Origin: Bathymodiolus brooksi
Lineage: Eukaryota > Mollusca > Bivalvia > Mytilida > Modiolidae
Reading direction: 5' to 3'
Assembly (NCBI GenBank): GCA_963680875.1
Contig: OY804578.1
Location: 100,345,689-100,409,688, forward strand
DNA length: 64,000 nucleotides
Both the position numbers and the translations under genes were made by a program. Below, piece after piece: positions 45,033-55,793 of the stretch. The notes under the pieces are model-generated. The model saw nothing but the letters and a program-made list of their open reading frames with translations. It searched no databases and was not told the origin of the DNA. Numbering within the stretch: position 1 is the first letter of the stretch; every line of letters begins with the position of its first letter.

Positions 45033-46572
45033 AGTTCAACAGTTTAATTATTGCTTCTGATTGGCGGATTTGTCCCGATAAGATTGATTCCTTAAAAAGT
45101 AAACCATCAAAGAGATAAGTTGCATTTTAATGCTTGGTGCTTTAACCATTCATATGATTTTCTTCTATCATCATATGTAGCACTATCATGTAATTTAATC
45201 AACACCGCCCAAATATATTTTGTATTTAGTGTAGAGGTTGTCGAATAGCTTGTATTACCGTTGAAATGAAACAGTACACTTCTTGTTTTGTGACGGTCAA
45301 TTTTATTCGGCCCGTTTTATTGGTGGAGGAAACCGGAGTTCCCTGAAAAAACCACCGACCTGCCGCAAGTCACTGACAAACATTATCACATAGAAATCAC
45401 ATTAGTATTATTACCAATTAATAATAGTCAAGCGACTGTTGATGAAAAATAAAATTCACACATGACTGTTGATGAAAATAAAATGTACACATGACTGTTC
45501 ATGAAAAAAAAATCAACATTATCTATAATACGACCCAGGTATTCACGTTTGATTTTTTTTTTATCAAAATCTTCAGAATGTTTGATGCCTTTACTTGAAT
45601 GGCTCAAGATAAAGCTGAAATCGTAAAATTTTTAATTTTGCTTTTTTCAATTTTCGCAACAGTTTGACTAGAAATCGCAAAATTAACACCCCTTCGAAAA
45701 TAACCACTTAAATAGTAGATTAATAAATGTAGATATTTATATTTGAGACAGAATATGTTTTTAACATCATGTTGGAGATCAGTGAGTAATTGTTGTTTAC
45801 GGCAATTTTTCAGCTATATCACGACGAGAACAAGTTAATTTTCAATGAGATGAAGATGAGGTCCCAACACGCTTAGTTGTTTTTTTTTTATAATATATAT
45901 ATATATCTTAAAAATGATATAGGGGTGCATATTTTTTTTATTAATAAAGTTATATGTCTTAAAGACAAGCCACTGTGGTTGGAATCCGGAACAGAACAGT
46001 ACATAAAATTCGCCAAGAATAATTAATGTACGTGAAATTGATCGAAATTATTTGATTCTAACCATTAATAAACGATTATTTACCATGAAAGTAGAAAATC
46101 ACGATACAACAAAACTAGGAAACCAACACGAAAATCTTTTAAAAAGGGAAATACAAAGAATGTGAACAAATATCAAACTTTGTTTAACAACGTACGTACA
46201 CGTGTACTATAGTTTCCTCATTCAACAGTTATTGTACGTATGCTATGCGTATTTACTAATTACAAAATTATTGAAAATATTGATTTTTGCTCATGGAGAA
46301 CATAAGAAAAAATTAATAAGAATGTATTCAATTTTATTTTATATTCGCATTCACAGTTAGTAACAGGTGCCCGTGACTCAGATATGATTGCAACGTTGTC
46401 CTTGTCTTATTTCAACGTAATGACGTGATCACTTTAGTAATTTAGTAACATGTCAGAAGATGGTTACAACTTATGATGCATTTGTTGTTAACTTGAGGAA
46501 TATTGTTATACAAATAAAAAATAATTATTGTTGGATAATTAGATAGAAATTGTGTTTGAAATAATAGTTTAC
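45033..46572. other. interior of the 8.36-kb element, SINE fragments only
   Basis: Minus-strand SINE-A piece at about 45299-45395 (TTTTATTGGTGGAGGAAACC) and SINE-B tail at about 45785-45885 (TATCACGACGAGAACAAGTT). The rest is AT-rich without a recognised gene. Confidence 0.5.
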
Positions 46573-46669
46573 ATAGGTTACAAACGTCTAAGCGATAATA
46601 AAACGCTCCGCTAACCACCGTTGGTACTCGAGCGACACCTGTTGAGTAAATTTGGGTGAATGTTCTCCA

Positions 46670-47464
46670 TTGGGCGAAGTCCCTATGCTTTCATGTTCTG
46701 ATGACCTATAGGCCAACATCAATAAATAGACATATTCATCCCAATCTCTTTGATTTTCTCTGACAAAAGCTGATAACATAGTTTCTAATGTGGAATTAAA
46801 TTTTTCAATCATGCCATCAGATTGTGGCCTTGAAGGAGTTGTTCTTGTTTTGTGTATACCCAAAATTATACACATTTCTTTAAATACTTTTGATTCAAAA
46901 TTTGACCCTTGGTCAGAGTGAATTTGTAAGGGGACACCAAAAATAGAAACTATTCTTTCTACAAATTTATCCGCTACAGTCTTAGCTTCAGCATCAGGTA
47001 TTGGAATTGCTTCCATCCACTTTGTGAAATAGTCCCCAACCACCATTATGTATTTATTACCGTTATCTGTCCGAGGAAGAGGTCCCAATATATCAATTGC
47101 CATTCTCTCCCAAGGAGCACCCACCAGGTATTTACACATAGGGGCTTTTGGTTTTCGATGTGGTGCCTTTTTCATAGCACAAGTATCACATTTTGAACAC
47201 CAATTCTTTACATCATTTCTAATTTGATACCAGAAGTATCTCTTTTTGATCTTGTATAAAGTTTTTCTGACTCCCAAATGACCCCCTGTCAGTGTGTTAT
47301 GAACTTGGTTTAACACAAAACCATTCAAGCTTTTGGGAATAACTAGATGTAAATCATAATTTTTACCATCATTACTTTCCCATTTTCTATAAAATATTTC
47401 ATCTTTGATAATGAAGGAATTTAATCTGGACCAATAAAATTTTATCTCAGGACTCGTATGAGAA
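46670..47464 (-). CDS. gypsy integrase, zinc-binding and catalytic domains
   Basis: Reads in frame from the hAT junction at 47464. HHCC finger: HNTLTGGHLG with CSKCDTC. Catalytic D at AIDILGPLP, D at IHSDQGSNFE, and E at SDGMIEKFN with the D-x35-E spacing. From 46669 on, the frame runs into the 8.36-kb element and adds about 26 foreign residues before a stop at 46588. Upstream it is cut from the RNase H part by the hAT element. Confidence 0.92.
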
Positions 47465-48196
47465 CAGGGGTTTCAAAGTGGGCCGGTACCCGGTACTTTT
47501 ACCCGCCTGAGATCGTGTATAGTACCGGCAGAAATTACTGAATCCCCCAAAATTAGCGGTGGTCAAAACCACAAGTACGATGGTCGATTGGCTTGTGGAA
47601 TATTTTTCATAAAAAATTAATGATCACGTCAATTGCTGAATTATCGCATTCAAATCGAACAACTGCGTCACGACCAAGTTGATGGGATATTCCCTGTTTT
47701 AAAAATAACTTTACCTTAGAATCGTAAATAGCAGTTTGCGCATGCGGTAAATAGATATGTTTTCGCCCCAATATCTTTTCATCCTTGTGTAAAACTCGGA
47801 CCGGAACAAAGCTGGCATCATTTCAAAATAAAAAAAATGATCGATTACAAATTATGTTCAAATACAATTTAGTGTAATCTCCAGTAATATAAGTATGATC
47901 ATTATGAATATATGACTACACAATATTTTGTGCGATTTTTTTTATCCATTTAAAACCCAAGGTCGAATCATTCTGGGGCGTACTGTCTTGTTGCTTAACT
48001 CCGTCCATATTGTTTAACTTCCGGTATAAAAAAATAAAAACCGATGGCTAATTTATTTACACATTTTGACGGGGCCCTACCGCGGTTGTTCACAGAAATG
48101 AAAGTGTGCTGAAAAACAGGGGTACGAGGAGATAAGGGATAGAAAATTACTAGAAATCTTGAAAAGGGACCGGACATGGCTCAAATACGAATTACA

Positions 48197-49320
48197 TAGT
48201 CCGAGATTCCTCTGTCGTTTAACGGCATTGATAATCTTGCTGTAGCCGTTCAACGACAGAGGGTGATACATACGGAAAACAGCGGATTTGCTTCTCCAAC
48301 TCTGGGTCAGCACATTTCCACGTTTCGTGGCTATCGGATTTTATTTTCTATCATAAACCTTATATAAATCGCTTCACCAATCATTTTTCTATTCATTCAT
48401 AAACATCTTACCCTCAGAAAGTGGTGTTACACTCCATTACAGCACGATTTTGCCTTACAACCTATGATTTCGACATTTGTCTTCCATTTTTCAAACATTT
48501 GTCACGTGACTACGAGAAAACTACGATTACCGCAATGTATCATGGGAGATAATTTGCATATAAACAAACAAACAAATATTGTTATTGCCAATCATAGGCG
48601 CCTATTAAGGCAGAACAATTAACATAAAATTTAATACAGTTGATTATATTGATTGGTAATGATTTTAACAGCAAATTTAGTGAATTACAGATAACCATAA
48701 GAAAAAAAATGTAGTACCTTCTCCAAAAACAAAAAGGGGGAACGTAACACATGCTCTTTCCGAAGCCCGTTGGTAACACTCTGCCATTGAATCTTTTCTT
48801 TCCAACACATTCTGTATAATTTCCTTCTGCTCTTCTTTGATCTGTAGATGGACTGTTTGTCCTGCAGAATACGCTTAAATGTATCGTCTTCCATGTGATT
48901 TGAATGTTGTTTACGTATGCAAATAATGCTCCAAATAATTTGGCACGCTGCATTAATTAGCTCCCATCATGCAATGCGTTGCTGTCATCATTCAGTTAGT
49001 ATCGCGAGATCACGTGTGTAGATTCGAAAATGGAAGTCAAATGGCGGAATAATAGGATCTAAGGCAAAATCGTGCTGTAATGGAGTGTAACACCACTTTC
49101 TGAGGGTAAGATGGTTATGAATGAATAGAAAAATGATTGGTGAAGCGATTTATATAAGGTTTATGATAGAAAATAAAATCCGATAGCCACGAAACGTGGA
49201 AATGTGCCGATACTATGGCTGTGAGGCAAATTTGATGGTTTCCGTATGTATCACCCTCTGTCGTTGAACGGCTACAGCAAGATTATCAATGCCGTTAAAC
49301 GACAGAGGAATCTCGGACTA
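48197..49320. mobile_element. Mutator-like (MULE) element, 1124 bp, long TIRs
   Basis: Ends TAGTCCGAGATTCCTCTGTC and the inverted copy; TIRs of about 370 bp (48197-48570 and 48945-49320), outer 270 bp highly similar. Flanked by CGAATTACA (48188-48196, 49321-49329); two more flanking bases also match, so 9-11 bp. Both TIRs carry CACGTG and an ATCATGGGAG/TGATGGGAG motif. Long TIRs with a 9-bp duplication point to MULE. Confidence 0.85.
48690..48894 (-). pseudogene. captured fragment of a RecQ-like helicase with Walker A
   Basis: The minus strand begins MEDDTFKRILQDKQS at 48894. In a second frame it reads LQIKEEQKEIIQNVLERKD and in a third VLPTGFGKSMCYVPPF, which together follow the start of helicase motif 0/I in RecQ-like proteins (Q motif, then GxGKS). 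At least two frameshifts within 190 bp. A GT after GGAGAAG (near 48718) could be the old exon end. It lies between the MULE arms and is not a transposase piece. Confidence 0.65.
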
Positions 49321-50081
49321 CGAATTACATTGTAATGTCAAAACGCCGGCCCCCCCTTTTTTCCAAAATAATTTAACTTTTGTGATTCAAATGTTAATAA
49401 ATGTCTTCCCGCGAATCGTTTTTGTTCGAACATTTGTTTTGCACATAAGTCGTGAAAGTAACAATATATATTGTTTTTGTTTAATTATATTTGTATTCAT
49501 CTATTAAAAAATTATAAATTTTATTAAAGATTGATGATTGCAAATTAAATTTATATGTTTCATCAAGGACGTATTCTATATACGTCCTTGGTTTCATTAA
49601 TTATGACACTTATATGTCTTGATCCTGCCAATGGTCTTTGATGAGTTTAATTACTGGTAATAAAGTAAAAAAAAACCACACAAGCCAAGGTATTGTGAAA
49701 AAGAAAAGGACAAAGCCAACAAAAGAATTTTGAGAAGTTTAAGCTTTGATAACAATGGCTTGGTCAAGCCTAGCTGCGGAACCGTAGCTCTTTATGGTCC
49801 TTTTGGGTTTTTTTAAGATATGGCGGACTATCTATGAATAATCTTGGCTGAAGTCTGTAAACTGAAATATTCAATAAAGAAATTGGGGGGGGGGGGGGGG
49901 GGGGGGGGGGGAATCCAGGCATTATGCATGGTCTTCACTCTTGGTGAAATCTGAACTCTAAAGTTAATGGGATTTTTCTTTCAAAAACACTTAATGTTTT
50001 GCAGTCTGAAGTACATTTTTTGGTCCACAAAATGCTAGATTTCAGGAGCTTCCGCCCCCTGGACCCCTTACGGCCCTCAGC

Positions 50082-52979
50082 CTAATTTTTTAGGTACCTC
50101 CTAAAATTTAAGAAGTGCCTCCTATTATAAAAAACTTTGAAACCCCTGTGAGAAATATCTGACCAAGTTGGCTTTTTATTATTACTTTTCCAAAGAAAGA
50201 TCTGACTTAATATTTCATCATTTTGCTGTAAGGTCTTTATATTGTCCTTATCCTGCATTGTTTCATCATAGCTCTTTGCTCGGGTGCTTACTCTTACATG
50301 TTCCAGTAATTTAGGAAGCACGACACTTTTGCCCTCAGTTTCCAGATTACAAGGAATATCATGTTTCCCTGAGTAAGATTTTCTTATACCTATGTTCTGT
50401 TTTAAACTTTTTCTGATATTTTCGCCCTTTTGAGAACTCCCTTTAATACTTCTTTCATGTTGAACTTCTTGAACCAATTGGCAAGAATCACATATCAAAC
50501 ATGGTATGCATTTTGAGTTGTTCTCATTATTTGGACCAATATCATTTTGACCAAAACATACTTGAACTGTATTTATTTCTAGATCATTGGAATCATCAAC
50601 TGACTTATCTAAACAATTTAAACAATTCTCCTCAGGAGATTTGTTTGAATCAATCCTTATATTTTCAGCTGATACCTTGGTTTCAGATAATTGATTATCA
50701 TAGTTTCTCTCTGCTCTTAAGCAATAGGGACAACAAGTTTCTTGACATGGGCGCCTGCTTAAAGCATCTGCATTATTATGAGATCGCCCAGCCCTATGTT
50801 CTATCCTAAAATCATAGGATGCTAAAACTTCAAACCAACGGGCTAATTGTCCCTCTGGGTTCTTAAAATTGAAAAGCCAGCTAAGTGCTCCATGATCACT
50901 TCTAACTTTAAATTTTCTTCCATATAAATAATGATGAAAGTTTTTAATAGATGCCACTACTGCAAGAAGTTCCCTTCTTGTAACACAATATTTCCTCTCT
51001 GCTTTGTTAAAAGATTTGCTGTAATAGCTGATAACTTTTTCTTGCCCGTCTTGAACTTGGGACAATGCAGAACCCATTCCCACATTACTAGCATCTGTGT
51101 CCAAAATAAAGAAATCTTCCCTAGTTGGATATGCTAGAATAGGGGCACTTATCAAAGCTTGTTTTAATGCATCAAATGACTTTTGACAATCTTCTGTCCA
51201 TGTAAATTTCTGATTTTTCTCAGTAATTTTGTGTAAAGCTTTAGCTTTATCTGCATATTTGTAAATAAATTTTCTATAGTAAGATGTTAAACCAAGAAAA
51301 CTTCGAACCTCTTTTACATTTCTTGGAATAGGCCAGTCTTTTACTGCCTTTATTTTGCTAGGGTCAGTTGATACCCCCTCATCACTCACTATATGACCTA
51401 AAAATTTCACTTTTGTTTTAAAAAAATGACATTTCTTAGGACTGAGTTTTAGATGAGCTTCTTTTAATCTCTCAAACACCTCTCTTAAATTAGCTAAGTG
51501 GTTTTCAAAAGTTCTTGAAAATATAATAATATCATCAAGATAAACTAAGCAAGTTTTCCATGTTAGCCCAGAGAGCACCCTTTCCATCAATCTCTCAAAT
51601 ACTGGGGCACTGTTGCTTAATCCCATAGGCATTCGCTTAAATTGCCAAAGTCCTTCCCCTGGGAAGGAAAAAGCAGTTTTATGTCTATCTTTCTCAGCCA
51701 CAGGAATTTGATAGTATCCTGACTTTAAATCAGCTGTTGAAAAATATTTTGCACCAGATAGTGCATCTATTGTATCATCGATTCTTGGGAGTGGATGTGA
51801 ATCTTTGACTGTTATATCATTCACACCCCTAAAATCTATGCAAAACCTTAAACTACCATCACTTTTTCTAACCAATACAGGATTAGAATTCCAGGGACTC
51901 ATAGATTGTTCAATTACTTCTTGTTTGACCATATTCTGAATTGCTTCTTCTGCCTCTTTTATTTTAGCTAGAGGTATTCGTCTAGGTCTTTGACGTACAG
52001 GACGGTGATCCCCCGTATTTATTGTATGTTCCACTAAATTGGTCAAGCCAATATCATCTTCTGATTTTGAGAAAATCGTTTGGAACTCTACCAAAAGATC
52101 TTTATAAGATTTTTGTTGGTTTTCGTCTAAGCAAGTTATGCCCCTTTCATAGACATTCTCAATATGTGAGGGTAATGTTGCCACCTTTTTGACATCATGT
52201 TGCACATTAGACATATTTACATCTTTATTTTCCTGAATGTCTGTTTCTTTTATCAATTCACAAGTAGCTACTATAGTACCTTTATATATAGTACAAGGAG
52301 TGTCATTTACATTAACAATCCTAAGAAGTATTTCCTCTTTATTCAGATTTATTATAGCTCTTGCTAAAAGTAACCCATTTTTATTTACAAATTTATCTGT
52401 GTGTTCAACTAACCCCACTAGATCTTTACTAATAAGGTCCATTAATTGGCCTTTAGCAATTATTTCAGTATTTGGAGGAACATAAGTTGTCTCCCTTATT
52501 GAAATTCTGCAACATGATTTTGCATTACTGGCATAATGAAATAAAGGAATTGACTCCCCTTTTAAGCATAAACTGTTTTCACTTAAGTGAACATCACAGT
52601 TATTAGCAGCTAAGAAATCCATCCCTAGGATGCCTTCATTACTTATATCAGCAATAAATACATTATGCTGATAAAATTTCTTTCCTAAAGAAATTTGGAC
52701 ATTAATCTGTCCAATGAAAGGTGAGGTTTCACCTGTAGCAGTAACTAGGTGAACATTCACAGGATTAACCTGCGACAATAATGAGGGTTGAATGTTTTCT
52801 ATGAACTGTTTGCTCAATATTGTTACATTAGCACCTGTATCAATTAAAAATGCCAAACATTTATTTTGTAGTTTAGCTTTTACAAAAAGTCCCTCATTAT
52901 TAGCCCAAGTTTCATTAATTTTTATTGCCTGGGGCCTTCTTGAAGATGCCTGGCTCTGGCCCCCGAGCCCGACCTCCAT
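50082..52979 (-). CDS. gypsy pol: protease, reverse transcriptase, RNase H
   Basis: 965 codons. Aspartic protease DTG at residues 47-49 (FLIDTGANVTIL). RT from about 325: FCIDFRGVND, ADLKSGYYQI, and YLDD at 480-483. RNase H from about 620: ILDTDASNVGMG, then SDHGALSWLF and HNNADALSR. A Cys-rich insert follows (about 745-870). The last 22 or so residues (50082-50148) are hAT sequence. Begins inside gag in the -1 frame, overlap 58 nt, so Gag-Pol would need -1 frameshifting or re-initiation. Confidence 0.93.
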   Translation of the reverse strand: MEVGLGGQSQASSRRPQAIKINETWANNEGLFVKAKLQNKCLAFLIDTGANVTILSKQFIENIQPSLLSQVNPVNVHLVTATGETSPFIGQINVQISLGKKFYQHNVFIADISNEGILGMDFLAANNCDVHLSENSLCLKGESIPLFHYASNAKSCCRISIRETTYVPPNTEIIAKGQLMDLISKDLVGLVEHTDKFVNKNGLLLARAIINLNKEEILLRIVNVNDTPCTIYKGTIVATCELIKETDIQENKDVNMSNVQHDVKKVATLPSHIENVYERGITCLDENQQKSYKDLLVEFQTIFSKSEDDIGLTNLVEHTINTGDHRPVRQRPRRIPLAKIKEAEEAIQNMVKQEVIEQSMSPWNSNPVLVRKSDGSLRFCIDFRGVNDITVKDSHPLPRIDDTIDALSGAKYFSTADLKSGYYQIPVAEKDRHKTAFSFPGEGLWQFKRMPMGLSNSAPVFERLMERVLSGLTWKTCLVYLDDIIIFSRTFENHLANLREVFERLKEAHLKLSPKKCHFFKTKVKFLGHIVSDEGVSTDPSKIKAVKDWPIPRNVKEVRSFLGLTSYYRKFIYKYADKAKALHKITEKNQKFTWTEDCQKSFDALKQALISAPILAYPTREDFFILDTDASNVGMGSALSQVQDGQEKVISYYSKSFNKAERKYCVTRRELLAVVASIKNFHHYLYGRKFKVRSDHGALSWLFNFKNPEGQLARWFEVLASYDFRIEHRAGRSHNNADALSRRPCQETCCPYCLRAERNYDNQLSETKVSAENIRIDSNKSPEENCLNCLDKSVDDSNDLEINTVQVCFGQNDIGPNNENNSKCIPCLICDSCQLVQEVQHERSIKGSSQKGENIRKSLKQNIGIRKSYSGKHDIPCNLETEGKSVVLPKLLEHVRVSTRAKSYDETMQDKDNIKTLQQNDEILSQIFLWKSNNKKPTWSDISHRGFKVFYNRRHFLNFRRYLKN

Positions 52980-53857
52980 TGGTTTCCCTGGTTCATTGTA
53001 TTTTGGTCATAATTCCTATTGAAATTATTATTGGTACTATTACCCCAATTTCTATTGAATTTACCATTATTTCTGGTTTGTCGATTTTGATAATGTTGAT
53101 AGTTATTTGAGCTTTGTGGGTTATTTCTTTTAACCTCCCCAATATAACCTGTATTGCCCAGTCTATTTTGGACCATATCTCTAATTTCCTTAGTGAAAGA
53201 ACTCATTTCCTTCTTTAACTCCTGAAAATTATCTTTAAGGTGTTTGATATTGTCTTCTGAATTATTTATTTTGACAGGGTTTAGATCAGGGGCTTGTTCT
53301 CCCACTTTCCTAATCATTCTCCCTTTTTGTCTATCAGCGAGTTTCAAAGTCTCAAGTCTGACTGCCAAAGTTTCAGCTTCATTGATGTTTTTAGGGTTAA
53401 CTTCTCTTAGACGAAGTCTTATATCCCCATCTGGTATAGCATCAATGAAATGTTCTAATGAAAGAACACCAATTAGGGTAGAATGAGCAATAGAATATGC
53501 CAGCCTTGTTAGTTTCTTAATACTTTGCGCTAATTCAGGCAAAGTCTCATCTTTCCCTCTTATTCTAGTTTGTAGTTTTGCTCTATATAATTCAGACCTT
53601 TCTGCCGAACCATATCTATTGTTTAATACCTTAACTAAACTATCATAATCCCTTCTTTGACCCCTGTCTAGTTCATTAAGTAGAGCTCTTGCTCCCCCTT
53701 TTAAACTACCTGCCAAATACAAGGACTTTGTAATATAGTCCCAGTTATTAATTTCTGCTAAAATTTCAAATTGAGCTAAATACTCATTTAAGTCATCATC
53801 CCCATCATATAATTGAGGCTTCATACTAATATTTCTATTATTTTTGCAATTAACCAC
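52922..53857 (-). CDS. gypsy gag, main part
   Basis: Contains a Ty3/gypsy capsid-like domain (PQLYDGDDDLNEYLAQFEIL, YLAGSLKGGARALLNEL, IRLRLREVNPKNINEAETLA) and an Asn/Arg/Gln-rich basic tail in place of a CCHC zinc knuckle. Two earlier segments in other frames (53862 to about 54100, and 54094-54462) continue upstream, so the original gag was longer and has suffered about two shifts. Confidence 0.85.
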   Translation of the reverse strand: MVNCKNNRNISMKPQLYDGDDDLNEYLAQFEILAEINNWDYITKSLYLAGSLKGGARALLNELDRGQRRDYDSLVKVLNNRYGSAERSELYRAKLQTRIRGKDETLPELAQSIKKLTRLAYSIAHSTLIGVLSLEHFIDAIPDGDIRLRLREVNPKNINEAETLAVRLETLKLADRQKGRMIRKVGEQAPDLNPVKINNSEDNIKHLKDNFQELKKEMSSFTKEIRDMVQNRLGNTGYIGEVKRNNPQSSNNYQHYQNRQTRNNGKFNRNWGNSTNNNFNRNYDQNTMNQGNQWRSGSGARARHLQEGPRQ

Positions 53858-54093
53858 TGGTGGTCACCGGTGAATCTCTTGGTACCAGATGTCTATCCAA
53901 GTCTATAGAATTATGATTAACATTTTCAGTACTTTTTGTGTTTGTATTGAAATGTGTTTGTTCAAGTAATGTATTTGACTTGAATTTATTGTCTATTTCT
54001 TGAGTGTGAGAAAGTTCATCAGATACTACTCTCTTTTCTTCCTTTGATCTTTTTAAAGCATCAGATGCCTCTTTAATTGTAACTTTATTCCAT

Positions 54094-54462
54094 TCAATTA
54101 TTTTGATCTATTGCATTTATACGACCCTTTATATCTACTATATCTGTATTGACCTTATTGGTCAAATCCTCAAACTTTGATGCAAATTCTTGTCTGCATT
54201 GTGTGAAATCATTACATATGTCTTCCCAGGCATCTTTGAAAATTCCTTTCAATTCATTTACTTCATCAAAAATATTATCTAGCTGTATATTTCTGCTTTT
54301 TATCTGCTCTTTGGGGTCAGACATCCTGGTATTTCTATTTTCACCATTTAATTCAATAAAAGAATCATTTAATGGTAAAGTATTATCTTGGTCCCCTTCT
54401 ATATCTCTAGAGGGTGTAGTATTTATGATTACTTCATGGGAATCATCCATATTTATTTTCAA
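54094..54462 (-). CDS. gypsy gag, N-terminal fragment
   Basis: 122 codons beginning MKINMDDSHEVIINTTPSRD, with a helical part (FDEVNELKGIFKDAWED) likely to form a coiled coil. Starts about 80 nt after the PBS. Stops at 54094; the next segment reads on in another frame (IKEASDALKRSKEEKR) up to 53862, then the main gag. Confidence 0.65.
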   Translation of the reverse strand: MKINMDDSHEVIINTTPSRDIEGDQDNTLPLNDSFIELNGENRNTRMSDPKEQIKSRNIQLDNIFDEVNELKGIFKDAWEDICNDFTQCRQEFASKFEDLTNKVNTDIVDIKGRINAIDQNN

Positions 54463-54542
54463 TTTTCAAATGAAAATTTTAAGATTTTTTTTTTTTTTTT
54501 TTTCTCAACCACCAACTTCAAATTATCTTTATTTTTTAAAAA

Positions 54543-54562
54543 GAATCCCACTTCTGACACCA
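54543..54562 (-). promoter_or_regulatory. primer binding site, tRNA-Leu
   Basis: The minus strand TGGTGTCAGAAGTGGGATTC starts one base after the 5' LTR and is complementary to the 3' end (with CCA) of eukaryotic tRNA-Leu(CAA). Confidence 0.85.
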
Positions 54563-54563
54563 A

Positions 54564-55793
54564 TGTTGCCGTTTAGCCCCCTTAAGCCGAATTTAGAAGG
54601 CTGAAACAGGAACAATAATTTGCATGGATCCTTTAGAGTGGCTATAAGTCAGGATAAGTTGAATTCTACTTTATGTAGATATATATTAGATAGTAATATA
54701 CTATATAATTATTACACATTAATATTTGTTGAACCAATAAGTACTGTAATCCCTCTAAACATATGAAGGCTGATTTGTACAAAATTGGATGAAGGCTGAT
54801 TTCAGCCTTCAGCCTTTAGAAATATTTATTAAGTAATTTAAGCACAAAGTTTAATTCTACTTTATGTATATATATTAGATAGTAATATACTATAATTATT
54901 GCACATTAATATTTGTTGAACAAATAAGTACTGTAATCCCTCTAAACATATGAAGGCTGATTTGTACAAATTTGGATGAAGGCTGATTTGTACAAATTTG
55001 GATGAAGGCTGATTTGTACAAAATTGAATGAAGGCCGATTTCAGCCTTCACTGGCTTCAGCCTTTAAAAATATTTATTAAGTAATTTAAACACAAAGTTT
55101 CTTAAACTTTGCAAAAATATGACTTTCCGTCAAACTTTACTATAGCTTTACTATATATATGCAAAATAGAGCTTAAATAGGTTTTCAGGTCGAAGGCTGA
55201 TTATTAGCGAATCAGGAAGGCTGACCTCAAGAGCAGATAATCAAGCACATGGCTAATTTAAATATCGGCATCAATTTCGCCGGTTTAAACAATTACCATT
55301 CCCAACTGGTTTCTCATTTTCTCAACTCCTCTATGAGCCATGTTTATGAAGGCTGACGAAGGCTGATTTATATTGCTTTGCTAAGAAATTAACGTCTGCT
55401 CTTGAACAGCAATGAGAAAAGATTCTGCCGAAGGCTGATCAAGACCCCTATTTATTGGTCCCACCCCCTGGTCTTAGCCAATCAAACGTCTGCTCTATAA
55501 AATAACGTCTCGCGAGAATTCCCGCCAATACACAAATACGTTAAATTATTAATGGCTGACGTAGTAAACAACAAAGTATCTAACTGGAATGTGAGGGATT
55601 ACGGATGAATAAATGCATTATACAGTTAGCAATTAAGTAATAAATACACATAATTAAATAAACAAACCTCAAATATTCACGATAACTGTCAACCAGTGGT
55701 CAAATGGTTCTGCTTGCACAAAACACGTGAAAATTCCCGAAGTATTTCAAAAAGTAAACAAACGCGATTACGAGTAACCGCAAACTCGTAACA
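54564..55793 (-). repeat. 5' LTR of the gypsy element
   Basis: 1230 bp, TGTT...AACA, followed at 55794 by the TSD ATAA. Holds the TCTCGCGAGA (55508-55517) and E2F-like (55519-55528) motifs and the GAAGGCTGA repeats. Confidence 0.95.

Larger units (their letters stand above)
38311..46669. mobile_element. 8.36-kb element with about 95-bp terminal inverted repeats
   Basis: Left end TGGAGACCATTCACCC and right end GGGTGAATGTTCTCCA are inverted, and similarity continues inwards over about 95 bp (TACCAACGGTGGTTAG on both). It splits the gypsy integrase frame exactly. TSD is at most the 2-bp AT and may be absent. The left repeat contains a C-run of about 33 bases (38330-38359) missing on the right. 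Contents: a hairpin, a foldback, a minus-strand LINE and SINE-B. No transposase recognised, so it may be a non-autonomous element swollen by later insertions. Confidence 0.75.
47465..50148. mobile_element. 2.7-kb hAT-like element inside gypsy pol, 6-bp TSD
   Basis: Ends CAGGGGTTTCAAAGT and ACTTTGAAACCCCTG (15-bp inverted repeats); flanked by TGAGAA on both sides (47459-47464, 50149-50154). The start CAGGGG is hAT-type; a 6-bp duplication is unusual but known for some hAT groups. No transposase frame seen. Contains a 27-G run (49885-49911) and the MULE at 48197-49320. Confidence 0.85.
35567..55793 (-). mobile_element. Ty3/gypsy LTR retrotransposon expanded to 20.2 kb by nested insertions
   Basis: Two LTRs (35567-36820 and 54564-55793) begin TGTT and end AACA. 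The 4-bp ATAA on each side (35563-35566, 55794-55797) fits a target duplication. PBS and PPT abut the LTRs as expected for a minus-strand element. Gag (54462-52922), pol (52979-50149) and integrase (47464-46670, continued at 38310-38122) are in normal Ty3/gypsy order. Removing the inserts at 47465-50148, 38311-46669 and 37177-38113 leaves roughly 8.2 kb. Reading frames are damaged by the inserts and by shifts in gag, so this copy cannot be autonomous. Confidence 0.92.

Noticed and set aside
38311..46669. Helitron or Maverick
   Set aside because: It has inverted ends of about 95 bp, which Helitrons lack, and no polymerase or integrase gene or 6-bp TSD as in Mavericks.
50501..52485. Plus-strand frames opposite gypsy pol
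   Set aside because: Shadows of the pol coding sequence on the other strand.
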